Source of the DNA: Actinomycetota bacterium
GTDB taxonomy: Bacteria > Actinomycetota > Actinomycetes > S36-B12 > CAIYMF01
DNA length: 64,000 nt
Assembly: GCA_026393115.1 (NCBI GenBank)
Contig: JAPLAU010000030.1
Location: 62,001 to 126,000 of the forward strand
Direction of reading: 5' to 3'
The notes under the pieces were generated by a model, which saw nothing but the letters and a program-made list of their open reading frames with translations, did no database searches and was not told the origin of the DNA. Of this stretch, positions 49,734 through 59,055 are shown piece after piece. A program made the translations under genes and the position numbers. Within the stretch, counting starts at the first letter, position 1. Every line of letters starts with the position of its first letter.

Positions 49734-50275
49734 CCGTGTTGCGCGCAGCCGACCATCGGCGAATGCCGTGGGCTAATGGTGGCGGTGTGACCTCGGAAAT
49801 CGCCGTGTCGCCTGAAGGCGCCGATATGCATGCTTTCGACTGGAGAGTGAGCATGGCCGACATTTCTCACTCGGGCCCATTCTCCTCGCTTCCCGGAGTT
49901 GATCGCGTGTTGTTGCTGATCGAAGGTGAGGGAATGTCACTCACGATCGATGGTGCGAGAGTCGAGGTCACCAGCGATGAGCCCGTGCGCTTCCGTGGTG
50001 AGTCAGAAGTCGAGGGCTGGCTTGATGAAGGACCCACGCGCGATCTCAATCTGATGACGCGTCGAGGGCGTTGCCGAGGTGACATGTACCTCGTCGGTGG
50101 GCCGACGCTCAGCGTCGAGCCTGCCGTCGACGCGACTCAACTCATCGCCGTGCTCGCGGGCGAGTGGGCGATCGCGGGTGACTCTTTGGCGCTCGGCGAT
50201 TGCGTTATCGTCGACGCACCGCTGGTACTCAACGGAAATGGCCGTCTGGCAGTGGTGACGATTACAGCGGAGTGA
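49730..50275 (+). CDS. hutD: HutD family protein
   Basis: A 181-residue bicupin of the HutD/Ves family. The start RAADHRRMPWANGGGVTSEIAVSPEG and FDWRVSMADISHSGPFSSLPGVDRVLLLIEGEGM are strongly conserved in HutD. In Pseudomonas it is thought to moderate urocanate or formiminoglutamate levels and so set an upper limit on hut operon activity. GTG 49730 overlaps the hutF stop (GTGA). The 3' end overlaps the convergent ABC transporter gene by 14 bases. Confidence 0.9.
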   Translation: MTVLRAADHRRMPWANGGGVTSEIAVSPEGADMHAFDWRVSMADISHSGPFSSLPGVDRVLLLIEGEGMSLTIDGARVEVTSDEPVRFRGESEVEGWLDEGPTRDLNLMTRRGRCRGDMYLVGGPTLSVEPAVDATQLIAVLAGEWAIAGDSLALGDCVIVDAPLVLNGNGRLAVVTITAE

Positions 50276-52250
50276 ATCCGGTGGCAACTTCGTCGGGGCT
50301 CTCGGTGAATTGGCTCTCGTAGAGGTCGCGGTAGAAGCCGCCAGCTTCCATCAGTTCCTCGTGGTTGCCCTGCTCCACGATGCTTCCTCGGTTCATCACC
50401 AGAATGACGTCGGCGTTGCGAATCGTTGACAGTCGGTGAGCGATCACGAAACTGGTGCGGCCTTCACGCAGGTTCGACATGGCACGTTGAATCAGTACCT
50501 CAGTGCGTGTGTCGACCGAACTGGTTGCTTCATCGAGAATCAACACTGCCGGATCGGCGAGGAACGCGCGCGCGATGGTGAGCAACTGACGCTCGCCGGC
50601 GCTGATGTTCTCGCCCTGCTCGCTGAGCTTCGACTCGTAGCCATCGGGAAGGGTGCGAATGAAGTGGTCGGCGTACGACGCGCGCGCGGCCGCCTCAACG
50701 TCTTCCTGGGTGGCATTTTCCGCGCCGTACGCGATGTTGTCGTGAATCGTGCCCTCGAACAGCCAGGTGTCTTGCAACACCATGCCAAAGCATCGGCGCA
50801 CGTCTTCGCGGGTGGCATCGTGGGTGTTGATGCCATCGATGAGAATGCGACCGGCCTGAATCTCGTAGAAACGCATCAGCAGATTGACCAGCGTGGTCTT
50901 GCCAGCACCCGTCGGGCCCACGATCGCAATCGTCTGTCCGGGCTCAACGTTCAGGCTCAGGTCGTCAATCAGCGGAGTGTCTTCGCGGTATCGGAAGCGG
51001 ATGTTCTCAAGGGAAATGCGTCCGGCCGGGTCGACAATGCGCGCGGCGTTAACGTCATCGGGCTCTTCCTCGCTGGCGTCGAGGAGTTCAAATACTCGCT
51101 CAGCCGAGGCTGCACCCGACTGCAGCAGGTTGGCGACGCCGGCGATCTGCGTAATCGGCATCGTGAATTGGCGGGAGTACTGGATGAATGCCTGCACGTC
51201 ACCAAGCGACATGGCCCCGCTGGCCACGCGCATTCCACCGAACACGGCGATGGCGACGTAGTTGAGGTTCGAGACAAAGGTGAGCGCGGGTTGAATCATT
51301 CCGGAGATGAACTGCGCGCGGAAACTGCTCTCGTACATCTGCTCGTTTGAACTGTCGAAGTCGACGATGGCGGCGTCGCGGTGACCGTACACGCGTACGA
51401 GCTCGTGCCCCGAGAACATTTCTTCAACATGCGAGTTCAGTTCACCGGTCCACTTCCATTGACCCACGAAGTGCGGCTTGGACTTGCGGGCGATCAGCAT
51501 GGTGACCACGAAACTCAGCGGCACCGTGAGCACCGAGATGAGCGCGAGAATCGGGCTGATCCAAATCATCATCGCGAGCACACCGATCACCGTGAGTAAG
51601 GCTGTCACGAGTTGGGTGAGCGTTTGTTGCAGGGTGGTCGAGATATTGTCGATGTCGTTGGTGACGCGACTGAGTAGATCACCGCGAGGCGTGGAGTCGA
51701 AGTAGCTCAGTGGAAGACGACCGAGCTTGGCGTCGACTTCTTCCCGCAGGCGGTACATCGTGCGCTGAGTCACGCCGGCCATGAGGTAATTCTGTGCCCA
51801 CGACAGTAGGGATGCCACGAGGTAGAGCACCGTCGCGAGGGCGAGCAAGCGCGCGAGGGCCTCGAAGTCGACTCCTTGACCGGGAGTCAGCGTCATTGCG
51901 GCCACCATGTCGGCCTGCTTGTCTTCACCTTGCGCCCGCAGTGCCGCCACGGCTTGATCCTGAGTCATTCCAGCAGGAATGCGCAGCGAGACAATGCCGT
52001 CGAAGATGACGTTGGTGGCGTTACCGAGGATCTTCGGACCGAGCACCGTGAGGAACACGCTGACGCTGCCGAGGACGAACACAGCGACAGCAACACCGCG
52101 CTCGGGTCGCAACCGGCTAGCGAAGCGACGCATCGACGCCTTGAAGTTCTTGGCCTTCTCGGTCGACGGCATCATGCCCATGCCGGGGCCGCCGCCCATC
52201 GGACCGCGAGGGGGAGGACCGCCGGGTGCACCGGGACGCATCGAGCTCAT
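50262..52250 (-). CDS. ABC exporter half-transporter, consensus NBD
   Basis: A 662-residue fusion of a six-helix type IV exporter domain and a nucleotide-binding domain. The first 45 residues are a Gly/Pro/Met-rich tail. In the NBD: Walker A GPTGAGKTTLVNLL near residue 425, signature ISAGERQLLTIARAF near 530, and Walker B LILDEATSSVD with the catalytic glutamate present. It forms the catalytically competent half of a heterodimeric TM287/288 or LmrCD-type exporter with the overlapping upstream gene (ATGA). Substrates are probably drugs or lipids. Confidence 0.9.
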   Translation of the reverse strand: MSSMRPGAPGGPPPRGPMGGGPGMGMMPSTEKAKNFKASMRRFASRLRPERGVAVAVFVLGSVSVFLTVLGPKILGNATNVIFDGIVSLRIPAGMTQDQAVAALRAQGEDKQADMVAAMTLTPGQGVDFEALARLLALATVLYLVASLLSWAQNYLMAGVTQRTMYRLREEVDAKLGRLPLSYFDSTPRGDLLSRVTNDIDNISTTLQQTLTQLVTALLTVIGVLAMMIWISPILALISVLTVPLSFVVTMLIARKSKPHFVGQWKWTGELNSHVEEMFSGHELVRVYGHRDAAIVDFDSSNEQMYESSFRAQFISGMIQPALTFVSNLNYVAIAVFGGMRVASGAMSLGDVQAFIQYSRQFTMPITQIAGVANLLQSGAASAERVFELLDASEEEPDDVNAARIVDPAGRISLENIRFRYREDTPLIDDLSLNVEPGQTIAIVGPTGAGKTTLVNLLMRFYEIQAGRILIDGINTHDATREDVRRCFGMVLQDTWLFEGTIHDNIAYGAENATQEDVEAAARASYADHFIRTLPDGYESKLSEQGENISAGERQLLTIARAFLADPAVLILDEATSSVDTRTEVLIQRAMSNLREGRTSFVIAHRLSTIRNADVILVMNRGSIVEQGNHEELMEAGGFYRDLYESQFTESPDEVATGFTPL

Positions 52251-53974
52251 GAAACTGCCACCTCCAACTGAGAGGCGACAATTTCTCGATACGTCTCACA
52301 ACTGTCGAGCAGTTCCTCGTGAGTTCCTTGCCCCACCACACGTCCGTAATCCATCACCACGATGTGATCGGCATTGACCACTGAGCTCACTCGCTGCGCA
52401 ACGATGATGATGGTGGCTGCAGAGATCTCGTCGCTCAACGCTCGGCGCAGACGCGCATCGGTGGCGTAGTCGAGAGCTGAGAAACTGTCGTCGAAGATGT
52501 ACACCTCAGGCTCGCGTACGATCGCGCGCGCAATGGCGAGGCGCTGGCGTTGACCACCCGAGAAGTTCGCGCCACCTTGATCGACGGGGGCTTCAAGAAG
52601 TTCAGGAAGTTCGCGCACGAAGTCAGCCGCCTGAGCAACTTCAAGCGCGTGCCAGATTTGTGCCTCGGTGGCGTCAGGCCTTCCGAATCGCATGTTGCTC
52701 GCAATCGTGCCGCTGAACAGGAATGCTTTCTGCGGCACGATTCCAAATCGCTTCCACAGATGCTCTTGAGGTTGAAGGCGAACGTTGTGACCACCCACCA
52801 GTACGTCGCCTTCGGTGGTGTCGAGGAGGCGTGGAATGAGATTGACGAGCGTGGTCTTGCCCGAGCCGGTTCCGCCGAGAATGGCGTTCGTCGTTCCGGG
52901 TTCGAAGGTCACGGTGATGTCTTGCAGGATTGCTTCCTGAGCTCCCGGGTAGCGGAAGTCGACATTGCGGAACTCGACGAGGCCAGGTGTGGTGATGCCG
53001 GCAGGATCGTCAACCTGATCAACGATGTCGGCATGCGTGGCGAGCACTTCGTTGATGCGGTCGGCGGAGGCGGACGCGCGCGGCACCATCATCAGCGTCA
53101 TCACGGCCATCATCACCGACATCAGAATCTGCATGATGTAGGCAAGGAAGGCCGTGAGGTTGCCGATCGGCATCGAGCCATCGGCCACAAGGTGCCCGCC
53201 GAACCAAATGACTGCCACCGACGACAAGTTCATGATCAACATCAGCGCCGGCAGAATCAGTGCGAACAGTCGCGTGACGCGTAGTGCGGTGTCAGTCAGG
53301 TCGGCGTTACTTCCCTCGAAACGCGCTTCCTCACGGTCGGTTTGGTTGAACGCACGGATGACGCGAATTCCGGTGAGGTTCTCACGCAGTACCAGATTGA
53401 CGCGGTCGATTTTGGTTTGCATCGCGCGGAACATAGGTATGGCTTTGAACACCATGATCGAGATGACGGCGAGCATCAGCGGAATGACGACGATCAGCAG
53501 CAGGGCGAGCTGCGCATTCTCGCGAATGGCCATGATGATGGCGCCCACGGCCGTGACGGGTGCGAGCACCATCATCGTCAGACCAACCATCACCAACATC
53601 TGCAGTTGCTGTACGTCATTGGTGTTGCGGGTGATGAGCGACGGAACTCCGAGAGCGTTGACCTGGCCGAGCGACAGTGATTCGACCCGGGTGAACAGAT
53701 CGCGGCGCATATCGCGGCCCACGCGCATCGCGGTGCGAGCCGAGTAGTACACGGTGACGATCGAGGCCACCCCGAGAATCGCTGAGACGAGCAGCATGAT
53801 GCCACCAAGGCGCACGATGTAGGCGACGTCGCCGGTCACCACCCCGTTGTTGATGATGTCGGCGTTGAGGTTGGGCAGGTAGAGGTTGGTGAACGCCTGA
53901 ACAAGCAGCAGAAGCGAGATCACAACGAGCACTCCGCGGTACGGACGCAGGTAGGTGCGGAGTAGTTGAATCAC
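52247..53974 (-). CDS. ABC exporter half-transporter, degenerate NBD
   Basis: A 575-residue exporter with six membrane helices and one NBD. Walker A is GGTGSGKTTLVNLI near residue 370 and the signature is NFSGGQRQRLAIARA. Walker B reads YIFDDSFSALD: an Asp stands where the catalytic Glu belongs, marking the non-hydrolysing site of heterodimeric exporters. TAGAGT lies six bases before the GTG at 53974, suggesting a leaderless two-gene message. Tight overlap with the next gene ensures equal subunits. No regulator or resistance gene is adjacent to suggest a substrate. Confidence 0.9.
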   Translation of the reverse strand: MIQLLRTYLRPYRGVLVVISLLLLVQAFTNLYLPNLNADIINNGVVTGDVAYIVRLGGIMLLVSAILGVASIVTVYYSARTAMRVGRDMRRDLFTRVESLSLGQVNALGVPSLITRNTNDVQQLQMLVMVGLTMMVLAPVTAVGAIIMAIRENAQLALLLIVVIPLMLAVISIMVFKAIPMFRAMQTKIDRVNLVLRENLTGIRVIRAFNQTDREEARFEGSNADLTDTALRVTRLFALILPALMLIMNLSSVAVIWFGGHLVADGSMPIGNLTAFLAYIMQILMSVMMAVMTLMMVPRASASADRINEVLATHADIVDQVDDPAGITTPGLVEFRNVDFRYPGAQEAILQDITVTFEPGTTNAILGGTGSGKTTLVNLIPRLLDTTEGDVLVGGHNVRLQPQEHLWKRFGIVPQKAFLFSGTIASNMRFGRPDATEAQIWHALEVAQAADFVRELPELLEAPVDQGGANFSGGQRQRLAIARAIVREPEVYIFDDSFSALDYATDARLRRALSDEISAATIIIVAQRVSSVVNADHIVVMDYGRVVGQGTHEELLDSCETYREIVASQLEVAVS

Positions 53975-54053
53975 GTACTGACTCTAACGCGCGGACTCGT
54001 GATGAGTCTGTGGCGATCACCCAGCCGACGTCGCCAGCCCGCTTCGCTGCCTG

Positions 54054-55553
54054 TCACGGCGTCGATCGCGCGGCCTCCTCGTCGCCGAGCCGAATCACGG
54101 TCGGCAGGAACGCCTCAATCAGAGGCCACGTTGCGCGCGGGCTGATGAAGCACGGCCTGATGGTGTACGCGCCCTTCACCACCGTGGTACTCGGGAGAAA
54201 CTCGGTCTCGCGTACAAGGCGTCGGTGAATGCGGCGGTTGAGCTCATTGAGTTCGTCGTTGGAATGACTGCCGTCGCCGACATAGCGAATGCACGCAACC
54301 GACAGGTCAGGATTCGTCAGCGATTCCAGTCGCGGATCGTCGGTGGCGGTGCGTGCGACATAGGTTGCGAAGTCGTTGTCGCGACGGATTCGTTCGGTCA
54401 GGCCTGACACTCCCTGCTCGCGCAAGATCGCCCACACCTGAATTCCACGTGAGGGTGCAGTGAGTTCGAGACCGAAATCGCCATAGGGAATGCCGGGTGA
54501 GTCGAGTGATACCCCAATGCGTCCATCGTCGGCGAACGAACCTTCAAGGTAATCAGCGGGCCCCTGCGTGAAGGCGCGCAGCAGAATCGTGCGATCGCGC
54601 ACGAACGTCACGCCAATTCCGGCTGGTGCACTGAGCCACTTGTGGGGATCGACGATGATCGAGTCAGCAAGCTCAAGTCCGTCGTATTTTGGTCGTACGC
54701 GTTCATCGAGATAGCCCGGAAGTCCGTACGCGCCATCGATGTGGAACCACACTTCGCGATCGTGGGCGACGGTTGCCACGGCGCGCAACGGATCGATGGT
54801 TCCGGTGTTCGTCGCGCCCGCATTGGCGATGACAGCAATCGGAAGGACGCCGGCGGCAATGTCGGCGTCGATGGCTTCAGCGAGCAGGTCAGTGCGAATG
54901 TGCAGGTTGTCGTCGACTGGGATTTCGCGCACGCTGCTGCGACCAATTCCGAGTACGGCCGCCGCGCGCAAAATAGTGTGATGAGTTTCGGGGGAGACGT
55001 AGAAGGCGCACGGTGTTCCGGTGACGCCATCGCGGGCGGGGTCGAGTCCGCGCGCTTCGAACGCGTGCTGCCGCGCAGCACCCATCGCCACGATGTTCGC
55101 GCTTGATCCGCCGCTGGAGTACAGGCCCTTCATGTGGGCTGGCAGGCCGAAAATCTCGCCGAGCCATTCCAAGGAACGTTCTTCAATGGCGTTCACGGCT
55201 TGGTATCCGTAACGCACAGGTGCGCCGAGTGCGGCCGCGGTGGCAGCGACCAATGGTGCGGTGGTGGGGGCGGTGGTGACAAATGCCCAGAAGCCAGGAT
55301 CGCTGACTCGGCCGCCGTTGGGGATGAGTAGTGAGATGAGTTCGTCGACGAGTTCGTCGACGGGAGCTGGCGTCAAAGGCACAGGTTCGTGAGCGAGGTG
55401 TTCCCACTGCGCGCGAGTGAGGTAGGGGTCGATAGGCGGGTTGTGCACCTTGTCGTCGAGGGAAGCGCCAATGCGAGCTAGAAGTTCAGCTAGACGCTCG
55501 GACTCCGGGTAGTACGCCGACTCGGCCTCAGTTCGAGTGATCGTTCCGTCCAT
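54054..55553 (-). CDS. PLP-dependent group II amino-acid decarboxylase
   Basis: A 499-residue decarboxylase of the glutamate/aromatic amino-acid (DDC) type. The PLP lysine lies in VDPHKWLSAPAGIG near residue 285. The cofactor-stacking histidine is in YVSPETHHTILRAA near 185, and HIDGAYGLPGYL supplies the Asp that binds the pyridine nitrogen. The substrate could be an aromatic amino acid, glutamate or histidine. The start is uncertain: three near-identical ATGGxCGGAAC segments (starts at 55589, 55577 and 55553) are in frame. The last is given here. The frame extends upstream into a family-B repeat, which is not coding. Confidence 0.85.
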   Translation of the reverse strand: MDGTITRTEAESAYYPESERLAELLARIGASLDDKVHNPPIDPYLTRAQWEHLAHEPVPLTPAPVDELVDELISLLIPNGGRVSDPGFWAFVTTAPTTAPLVAATAAALGAPVRYGYQAVNAIEERSLEWLGEIFGLPAHMKGLYSSGGSSANIVAMGAARQHAFEARGLDPARDGVTGTPCAFYVSPETHHTILRAAAVLGIGRSSVREIPVDDNLHIRTDLLAEAIDADIAAGVLPIAVIANAGATNTGTIDPLRAVATVAHDREVWFHIDGAYGLPGYLDERVRPKYDGLELADSIIVDPHKWLSAPAGIGVTFVRDRTILLRAFTQGPADYLEGSFADDGRIGVSLDSPGIPYGDFGLELTAPSRGIQVWAILREQGVSGLTERIRRDNDFATYVARTATDDPRLESLTNPDLSVACIRYVGDGSHSNDELNELNRRIHRRLVRETEFLPSTTVVKGAYTIRPCFISPRATWPLIEAFLPTVIRLGDEEAARSTP

Positions 55554-55629
55554 ACTTACGGCCTTTGTTCCGTCCATAGTTCCGACCATACTTCCGCGGC
55601 GCCCGTGCACCGGTGCGCCCCCACCTCCT

Positions 55630-55680
55630 CCGCATCGGGGGACCCTCAGCACGCATAGAAGCAGTTTTTCTTCCCCATCC
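55630..55680 (+). repeat. Dispersed repeat family B, copy 2
   Basis: Core CAGCACGCATAGAAGCAGTT preceded by CCGCAT-CG5ACCCT and followed by a T-run and CTTCCCCATC. It matches copy 3 (56070-56120, opposite strand) at about 46 of 50 positions and copy 1 (13731-13788) less well. It lies between the divergent decarboxylase and lipoyl-domain genes. Confidence 0.85.
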
Positions 55681-55761
55681 GACAAGATTCAGCGGGCCAT
55701 CGAAGAGGTTATGAAGTTCTAGCGGGTGTGAACGAGTCGACGTGAAAGGGGAATCGAACAG

Positions 55762-55998
55762 ATGAGTGAGGTCATTACCTTCCCGGTGCTCTCGAAGGAT
55801 GAGTCCGCCGAGGGGGTGCTCTCGACCTGGTTCGCCCACACGGGCGAGACGGTCAAGGCCGGTCAGGTCATTGCGGAAGTGATGGTCGACAAGGTGGCCG
55901 TTGATGTGGAGGCACCGATTGCCGGTGTCGTTACCTGTCTGGTTGAGGAAGAGGCAGCGGTCCTCCAGGGCGCACCAATCGCCCAGATCGACGGCTGA
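55762..55998 (+). CDS. Stand-alone lipoyl-domain protein
   Basis: A 78-residue single lipoyl domain. The lipoyl-lysine lies in EVMVDKVAVDVEAP, where DKV/DKA is typical of 2-oxoacid dehydrogenase E2 domains and distinguishes it from biotinyl domains (MKM). No E1, catalytic E2 or E3 gene is in the window and no E2 core follows in frame. GAAAGGGGA precedes the ATG. It may be a free carrier for a lipoate-dependent complex elsewhere. It is bracketed by inverted copies of repeat B, about 390 bases apart. Confidence 0.85.
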   Translation: MSEVITFPVLSKDESAEGVLSTWFAHTGETVKAGQVIAEVMVDKVAVDVEAPIAGVVTCLVEEEAAVLQGAPIAQIDG

Positions 55999-56069
55999 CC
56001 CGAATCTCACCCCAAAGTGGACCCCTCTGGCTGCTCATCCCCCGGGCCAGGGGGTTCTGCATGTGCGGT

Positions 56070-56120
56070 GATGGGGTAAGAAAACTGCTTCTATGCGTGC
56101 TGAGGGTCCCCCCATGCGGA
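56070..56120 (-). repeat. Dispersed repeat family B, copy 3
   Basis: Reverse-complement copy of the element at 55630-55680. The minus strand reads TCCGCATG5GACCCTCAGC and continues through the shared core to a CTTACCCCATC end. With copy 2 it forms an inverted pair around the lipoyl-domain gene. It directly abuts the 17-bp purine tandem repeat at 56120. Confidence 0.85.
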
Positions 56121-56187
56121 AAAGGGAAGGGGCGGGAAAAGGGAAGGGGCGGGAAAAGGGAAGGGGCGGGAAAAGGGAAGGGGTGGG
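56120..56187 (+). repeat. 17-bp purine tandem repeat, four units
   Basis: Four consecutive units of AAAAGGGAAGGGGCGGG (56120-56136, 56137-56153, 56154-56170, 56171-56187, the last with one C to T change). The strand is almost all purine, with eleven or more G-runs, capable of G-quadruplex or triplex structure. It lies seven bases beyond the stop of the NHLM ABC gene in a convergent gap. Confidence 0.95.
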
Positions 56188-56193
56188 AAGGGG

Positions 56194-59055
56194 TTAGGCG
56201 TCGGTCATCTGACGTGCGGCGAGATCGCGGAAATGTCCGGGCACCGCCATCAGTTCCTCGAAGGTGCCTTCCTGCTCAACCTTGCCTGCCGCGAGCACGA
56301 TGATGCGGTCGGCCGTACGAATTGTCGAGAGGCGATGCGCCACCACGATGCGAGTGAGGCGCATACGTTCGAGGAAGTCGATCACGATCGCTTGCGTCAC
56401 GTTGTCGAGCGCGCTCGTCGCTTCATCAAGAATCAGCATGCGGGGTTCGCCGGCCAACGCGCGGGCCAACAGAATGCGCTGTCGCTGACCACCCGATACC
56501 GTGCCGCCGCCTTCGATCACGGGGGTGTCGAGCCCGAGTCCCATTGCCTGCACTTCTTCGGCAACACTCGCTGCTTCCAACGCCTTCCACATTTCCGGAG
56601 GCGTGAGACCGCGGCCCATGTCGATGTTGTCGCGGATCGTTCCGGGAAGCAGCGTCGACGACTGAAGGACGCACCCGATTTGACGTCGTACCGAGGGCCG
56701 ATCAAGTGAGGCCATGTCCTGACCGTCAACAGTGATGACGCCGGAGGTTGGTTCTTCCAAGCCCAGCAGTACGCGCATCAGTGTGGTCTTTCCACAGCCA
56801 GAAGGTCCGACAATCGCGACATGCTCACCGGGCTGAACCTTAAACGACACTCCATCAAGTACGGCTGGTCCCGAGGGGTCGTAGCGAAACACGATGTCGG
56901 CAGCTGCCAGTCCGCCGCTGATGATGCCGGGGTTCACGCCTTCGCCGAAGCCCTCAGGAACTGCCTCGAGCACGGGATCGACCTTGTCGAGCACCGCGCG
57001 CGCATTGAGGACGGCACCACCGGACAGCACCGCTGCGGTAACGGAGATTGTGGCGATGGCCACCGCGGTTTGCGCCGTCACAAACTGTGCGAACGTCGCA
57101 CCCGATGCCGCGGTGACGCCGACGATCACAATCAACCCCAACAGCGGAAACATGCCGAGCACGAGTGCGCCCCAGGTGGTGATCTGGCGTAGCCGTAGAT
57201 CGGCTGTGGTGAGTTTGGCGTGTTCTTGTGCCCACCTCTTAAAGGCGCGGTCTTCTGCACCCGACACTTGCAGTCGATTGACAGCACGCAGAGTCTCCAT
57301 GAGGCGGCCCGTGGCAGCGGCACTCGCGTCGACTCGTGCGCGCGTGAGCACGGCGCCCTTCTTCACAATCACAACGGAAACCGCAATTTGCAGCACGATG
57401 AGAAGGGTGGTGGCGACGAGCAGGCTCGCATTAGTGGTTGCCACCGCTGCGAGGCCGCCCAGAACGGCAAGTGTGTCGAGCAACGCGATGATCAGCGTGT
57501 CGGGAACAAGCTCAGCGGCAGTATTGACGGCAGTTGACTGCGTCATGCGTTCACCAAGTGTCTGACCGTCGTGCCACGTCGCGCGAAGGCGCATCATTCG
57601 ATCCCACACCGCACCACTTGCGATGGCCATCGATCGCACCCGCGCTCGCAGCAGCGACGTGCTGCGTACATAGCGCCAGCCCGTTCCGACGAGCAGCAAC
57701 AGCACGAGTGTGAGGAGCGATGTCACCAGAGTGGAGGTTTCGATGGTGGCGAAACTTCCAGCGATGGCACCAAACACCACGGGCGTCACGAAGCTCAACG
57801 CAGCGATGCCCACGCTGAGTAGAAGTACAACTGCGAGGTCACGGCCCGAACCGCGGTAGGCGAGGTTGCTGAGATCGCCGATGGTGCGCGGGGGAGCGGG
57901 CAGAGTGGGCGCAAACTCGGTGGCCTTCGACTCGAGAAGTGCCGCGTACTCGGCGTCGATATTGCTGGGCTCATCGGGAGACGTTGGATCGACAGCGATC
58001 CAGCCGCGTCCCTTCCACAGCAGCGCCACCGAACCGCCGCGCTTGAGGTCAGCCACAAGAGGTGGGCCCTCGATGGTGTGCCACGACGGCGCCAGATCGA
58101 CGGTGCGTGCACGTGCTGTGCAGGCTTCGGCAACAGCATTCACGGCGTCGCGTCCGAGGGCGACCTGGTCACCTGCGCGCAGTCGTGCCTCGTCACTGAC
58201 GGTCAGTCCACTGGCGCGCGCAGCCGTGAATCCAGCAGACAGCGTCGAGGAAGCGCGGTCGGTCGGATTCACCGAACGCATGATGGGACCCACGACTGCG
58301 CCGGCGAGTAAATCGATGGCTTCCTGAGTGTTGCGCTCAGCCCGCACTTCAGCGTTCACGAGGCGTTCCTCGCGCTGAGCGTCACCGATCGATTGGCGTG
58401 CGGCCGCCGATTGAATGGCCAAGCGCCCCATGAGGTCGAGTGTGGCGGCCCATTCATCTGAATCTGCGGGAGCGACTGACGCTGCGATTCGGCAGCGTAG
58501 GCCACTGGTCAGCCACACGCCGCGCGTTACTGGCACCGCAGCGTCAAGTACTCCCACCTGCGCCTGCGTCCATCCGCAGTACGACGCAGACCCAGACGTC
58601 ACACGCAGCCAGCCCTGAATGGAGTGATCGGACGAGGCGACCGCATCGGTTGAACTCATGACGTTTTCACCAGGCGCCAAACGCAAGACCTCATCGCCGG
58701 GGGCCACCACGCGGTCGACCCACCGGCCGCCGAGACTGGCCTCGCCGAGTGCCCAGATCCAGTGCTCAATGGCTGCTGTGCCAGTCTCGGCGATCGAATA
58801 TTCGAGAGTGCGCCGACGCACGTGCGTTCCGCGCTGCCCGGTCACCAGTAGTCGGTCGCCGGTTTCGGTGGGTGCGCACCCCACCATGCACTGGCCCTCG
58901 GCGATCGAAGCGAGTGGAAAGCGTCGCCCGTCGCTGGTGAGCACGAAAACCAGAGCGACGCCGTTGACGGTTTCAATCACCTCGCGCGAAGCAGGTTCGA
59001 TTACGTCGGTGGCGGAGATTGCCACCGACTCCAAATCGGGAATTCCGTTACTCAT
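56194..59055 (-). CDS. NHLM-type bacteriocin exporter ABC protein (second ABC)
   Basis: A 953-residue ABC exporter with an unusually long (about 400-residue) soluble N-terminal region, typical of the second ABC subunit of NHLM (nitrile-hydratase-leader microcin) secretion systems. Two cyclic-nucleotide-binding-like stretches may be present (residues about 30-90 and 140-190). Membrane helices span about 410-690. The NBD has GPSGCGKTTLMRVL, signature GTVSGGQRQRILLARAL and LILDEATSALD with the catalytic Glu intact. It overlaps the C39-ABC gene by four bases (ATGA), completing a three-gene secretion operon. Confidence 0.88.
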   Translation of the reverse strand: MSNGIPDLESVAISATDVIEPASREVIETVNGVALVFVLTSDGRRFPLASIAEGQCMVGCAPTETGDRLLVTGQRGTHVRRRTLEYSIAETGTAAIEHWIWALGEASLGGRWVDRVVAPGDEVLRLAPGENVMSSTDAVASSDHSIQGWLRVTSGSASYCGWTQAQVGVLDAAVPVTRGVWLTSGLRCRIAASVAPADSDEWAATLDLMGRLAIQSAAARQSIGDAQREERLVNAEVRAERNTQEAIDLLAGAVVGPIMRSVNPTDRASSTLSAGFTAARASGLTVSDEARLRAGDQVALGRDAVNAVAEACTARARTVDLAPSWHTIEGPPLVADLKRGGSVALLWKGRGWIAVDPTSPDEPSNIDAEYAALLESKATEFAPTLPAPPRTIGDLSNLAYRGSGRDLAVVLLLSVGIAALSFVTPVVFGAIAGSFATIETSTLVTSLLTLVLLLLVGTGWRYVRSTSLLRARVRSMAIASGAVWDRMMRLRATWHDGQTLGERMTQSTAVNTAAELVPDTLIIALLDTLAVLGGLAAVATTNASLLVATTLLIVLQIAVSVVIVKKGAVLTRARVDASAAATGRLMETLRAVNRLQVSGAEDRAFKRWAQEHAKLTTADLRLRQITTWGALVLGMFPLLGLIVIVGVTAASGATFAQFVTAQTAVAIATISVTAAVLSGGAVLNARAVLDKVDPVLEAVPEGFGEGVNPGIISGGLAAADIVFRYDPSGPAVLDGVSFKVQPGEHVAIVGPSGCGKTTLMRVLLGLEEPTSGVITVDGQDMASLDRPSVRRQIGCVLQSSTLLPGTIRDNIDMGRGLTPPEMWKALEAASVAEEVQAMGLGLDTPVIEGGGTVSGGQRQRILLARALAGEPRMLILDEATSALDNVTQAIVIDFLERMRLTRIVVAHRLSTIRTADRIIVLAAGKVEQEGTFEELMAVPGHFRDLAARQMTDA

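Noticed and set aside
50436-51350. 304-codon plus-strand frame
   Set aside because: Antisense to the ABC exporter gene, which has all expected motifs; no independent support.
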